Shown here one piece after another: positions 61,717 through 64,000 of a stretch of DNA of 64,000 bases. The position numbers were made by a program, and so were the translations under genes. The notes under the pieces are model-generated. The model made no database searches. It was not told the origin of the DNA and saw only the letters and a list, made by a program, of their open reading frames with translations. The first letter of the stretch is position 1. Every line of letters begins with the position of its first letter. This DNA is from Nymphaea colorata (Eukaryota; Streptophyta; Magnoliopsida; Nymphaeales; Nymphaeaceae). The stretch spans positions 19,719,354-19,783,353 of the forward strand of contig NC_045142.1 in assembly GCF_008831285.2 (NCBI RefSeq), written 5' to 3'.

Positions 61717-61829
61717 AAAGATATTATGAAAGAGTTAAAAAGTCTAAAATAAACATCATTTTTAAAAAAAAATCAAAACTACCCCAACCCCATCTTTTTT
61801 CTCTGTATATAAAAAAAAAGAAACATTTT

Positions 61830-62330
61830 AAAAGAGTAGAAAAAAGATATGAAAAGGTCAAAAAAGTCTAAAATAAACATTTCTTTATTATAAAAATTGA
61901 ACATATCAAAACCCCAGCTTTTTTCCACTTCATACTTGTGCGTTTGGATGTGCACACAACTCAATCTCATATCGGGGCTTCGGGTCTGCAGGCGGTGGAG
62001 AGAAGAAACTGCACTTTGGCCACCATCATTGTCATGGGATATCGCTTCTTGATTCCTCAATCGATGCGATGCTGTGGATGAGATATCACTTTAAAAAATC
62101 TGGAATTGGATCTCCAATTGATGGACTAGCATTTGCTTATCCATCTATAGGAACAAGTTTTCTCAAACATCTAGGACTTAATTTCTTGCTTAGCTGGGCA
62201 TCTAAAATACTTATGATGACGTCTGTGGAGGGCTACATATCTATACGATCCAATATATTGCATGCCGAAGGTTTTATTTGTATAGGTTAAAAGTGAAAAC
62301 TGGAATGACCACACCTTCTTAGGCATGAAG
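61830..62330 (+). repeat. Dispersed repeat R1, copy 3
   Basis: Counterpart of 31760-32330, in the same orientation, with about 60 extra bases near 62080-62150. Confidence 0.75.
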
Positions 62331-62454
62331 TAACATAAAGCACCCATCTAAATAGATATGTTTTCTCTTCTTCATGGTTCGTAGTTGGTATGTGTTCTGT
62401 TTTGTCACTTTCAGGTTTTCAATCTTTTTCATTGGAGGAAAGAGATCCAGGGAA

Positions 62455-64000
62455 ATTGTGTATTGTCACTCACGCTCGGTTAGAACTTCTGCTAAGCATC
62501 CCCCATTTTGTCTACCTATTATGAAAACTGTATGAGTGTCCCTGCTGCCAAATGACGCCTTAACGGTAGTGGAGCCGCATTGCGGATTTTGTAAGCAATT
62601 TCCCATACCAGTCATTGATACTTCTTTTTTTTTTTTAATTTTTTTTATATACCTTAAAGTTGAACGTTAAACTAGTACTACCCCCCAGTCAGAAATTTGG
62701 CTTTGCACTACCCCTTTAGGGTTCTATTTTTCTTCAGCTTGATATCTAGCTGAAAACCATTTTGGTGATTGTTGGACTCTGCTTAGTTTGAAGACGTGAA
62801 GCATAGACTCTCCATCTGACATGCACCAAACTCCACAAGTTAGTGATGTACTCCGTATTTTGGTGATTGATTATAACCTTGATTATCTTATCATGCAATC
62901 AAGTTGAGAAGTTACCATGTTCTAAGTTTAAAATATATAGTTTTCCAGTACCTAACAAAAATTCTTGTATAATAATGTAATTGCTCTGCATGAACTTCCA
63001 GCAGCCACTGCTTGTGAAATCAAATAGGTTTTTTGCGTTCGGAAACTGTCGAGGGAGCCCCTCGTTCTATTCATGAGAGATCAAATAGGTAATTAAATAT
63101 ACAAATCACATTAATTAACCCACTTTCTATGTCACAATTTATAGACACCAAGATTGGAACATTTTGCCAGGGGACTTACAGTGGCTGGTGACATTAGCTA
63201 GTGATGTAACAAGTTCTTGCGTCATTTACCGAGGATTGCGTGCAACTTTTTGTGTTTTCTGCACCCTTTTCCACAATCCAAGCAATTTTAAGTAATAGCA
63301 TTTGAATATTCTTGTGTTGAAGAATCCCAACCACCATTTGATCAATAAGAGAGACATCTTAACATATTCCTTAGGTAACCACAATAAGCGGTGAAAAGTA
63401 AGAAGGGAAGTATAGAAGCAAAGTGTGGGTTGCTGTGTACCATTGCCCCACATCAGTATTGTTGCAACGATGCTGGACCTAGTTGCTGTCACATCGTAGT
63501 CCCCACATCAAACCCAGGTCGGTGACTCACGTGCCCTTCAGCCAAAAATTCTTGGCTCCCCCACTAAAGAAGGGGTTGAGATCACAAGTTGGCAGACTAG
63601 TGTGAAATTATTCATGTCATGAGGAATCAATTTTTTGAAAAGATCATAGTAATTTTGCTTTGCTGGGCCATCCTACATCCTTTGATGGGATATTCATATG
63701 ATCCATATATTTTACAACATTGACTGGAAAATAAACGAATGTCATCATACTTTAAACATGTTTAAGGGTAATTAAAATGGGTGATTAACAATCGATTGGA
63801 GCGATCATTTCTGAATATTCAAGTGATTCAAAGATGAACCTCCACGGCTGGATGGTTATTTGTCTGCTTGTTGTCGATAAAAAACATCGCAAAAGATGCA
63901 TTTGCAACAATCCATTGCTTGACCATGGTTTTCCATTATGGAATGCAACTTTTATGACAGTTTTGAACAATACAAAATAACCATCCGAGCACAGAAATAG
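62455..64000 (+). repeat. Dispersed repeat R2, copy running off the window
   Basis: Aligns with 45340-46860 (see that entry) and continues past the window end. The nested inverted-ended element lies at about 63413-63560. Non-coding. Confidence 0.75.

Overview
The window is AT-rich nuclear DNA from a flowering plant. The evidence is a type-1 (PMEI-PME) pectin methylesterase gene, nepenthesin/CDR1-type aspartic protease genes, FAR1/FHY3-type sequence, a Ty1/copia element primed from initiator-methionine tRNA, and CACTA, hAT, MULE, Ty3 and LINE remnants. The lineage cannot be fixed from sequence alone. A 100-N assembly gap lies at 30072-30171. Most of the window is transposon and satellite sequence. 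Only one gene is well preserved, and it is split by a young retrotransposon.

Layout. 1-2450: no recognisable gene. 2450-2805: CACTA (En/Spm) TNP2 remnant. 3757-11583: pectin methylesterase gene with a 5.37-kb Tork-like copia element (4542-9911) inserted in exon 1. The element has 5-bp target-site duplications and nearly identical LTRs. Without the insert the three coding pieces total 1656 nt, a 551-residue protein with every catalytic motif. 12235-13195: non-autonomous hAT-like element with an 8-bp target duplication. 13843-17401: possible small three-exon secreted-protein gene. 18.6-28.5 kb: a large decayed MULE-like complex with a FAR1-type transposase pseudogene, two Ulp1 (C48) protease remnants in opposite orientations, two satellite families rich in GATAA motifs, a ~280-bp module present three times, and AT/GT microsatellites.

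29.3-29.5 kb: CpG-rich patch. 30.7-31.6 kb: tandemly duplicated Ty3-type gag remnant (minus strand). 33.7-37.3 kb: minus-strand copia remnant with its LTR, abutting a plus-strand copia fragment. 42.2-43.6 and 51.5-53.4 kb: two related aspartic protease pseudogenes in the same orientation. 43985-44176: hAT MITE. 53.8-58.9 kb: decayed LINE with poly-A tail. An unclassified dispersed repeat (called R2 here) occurs at about 38.1-39.0, 45.2-47.4, 49.6-50.7 and 62.5-64.0 kb, and a second family (R1) at about 31.8-32.3, 50.7-50.8 and 61.8-62.3 kb.

The genes do not form a pathway. The main biological points are the recent insertional disruption of a cell-wall enzyme gene, which leaves an open PMEI-only reading frame, and the MULE/FAR1/Ulp1/satellite complex. 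All calls come from reading the sequence and translated frames by eye; no database search was run.
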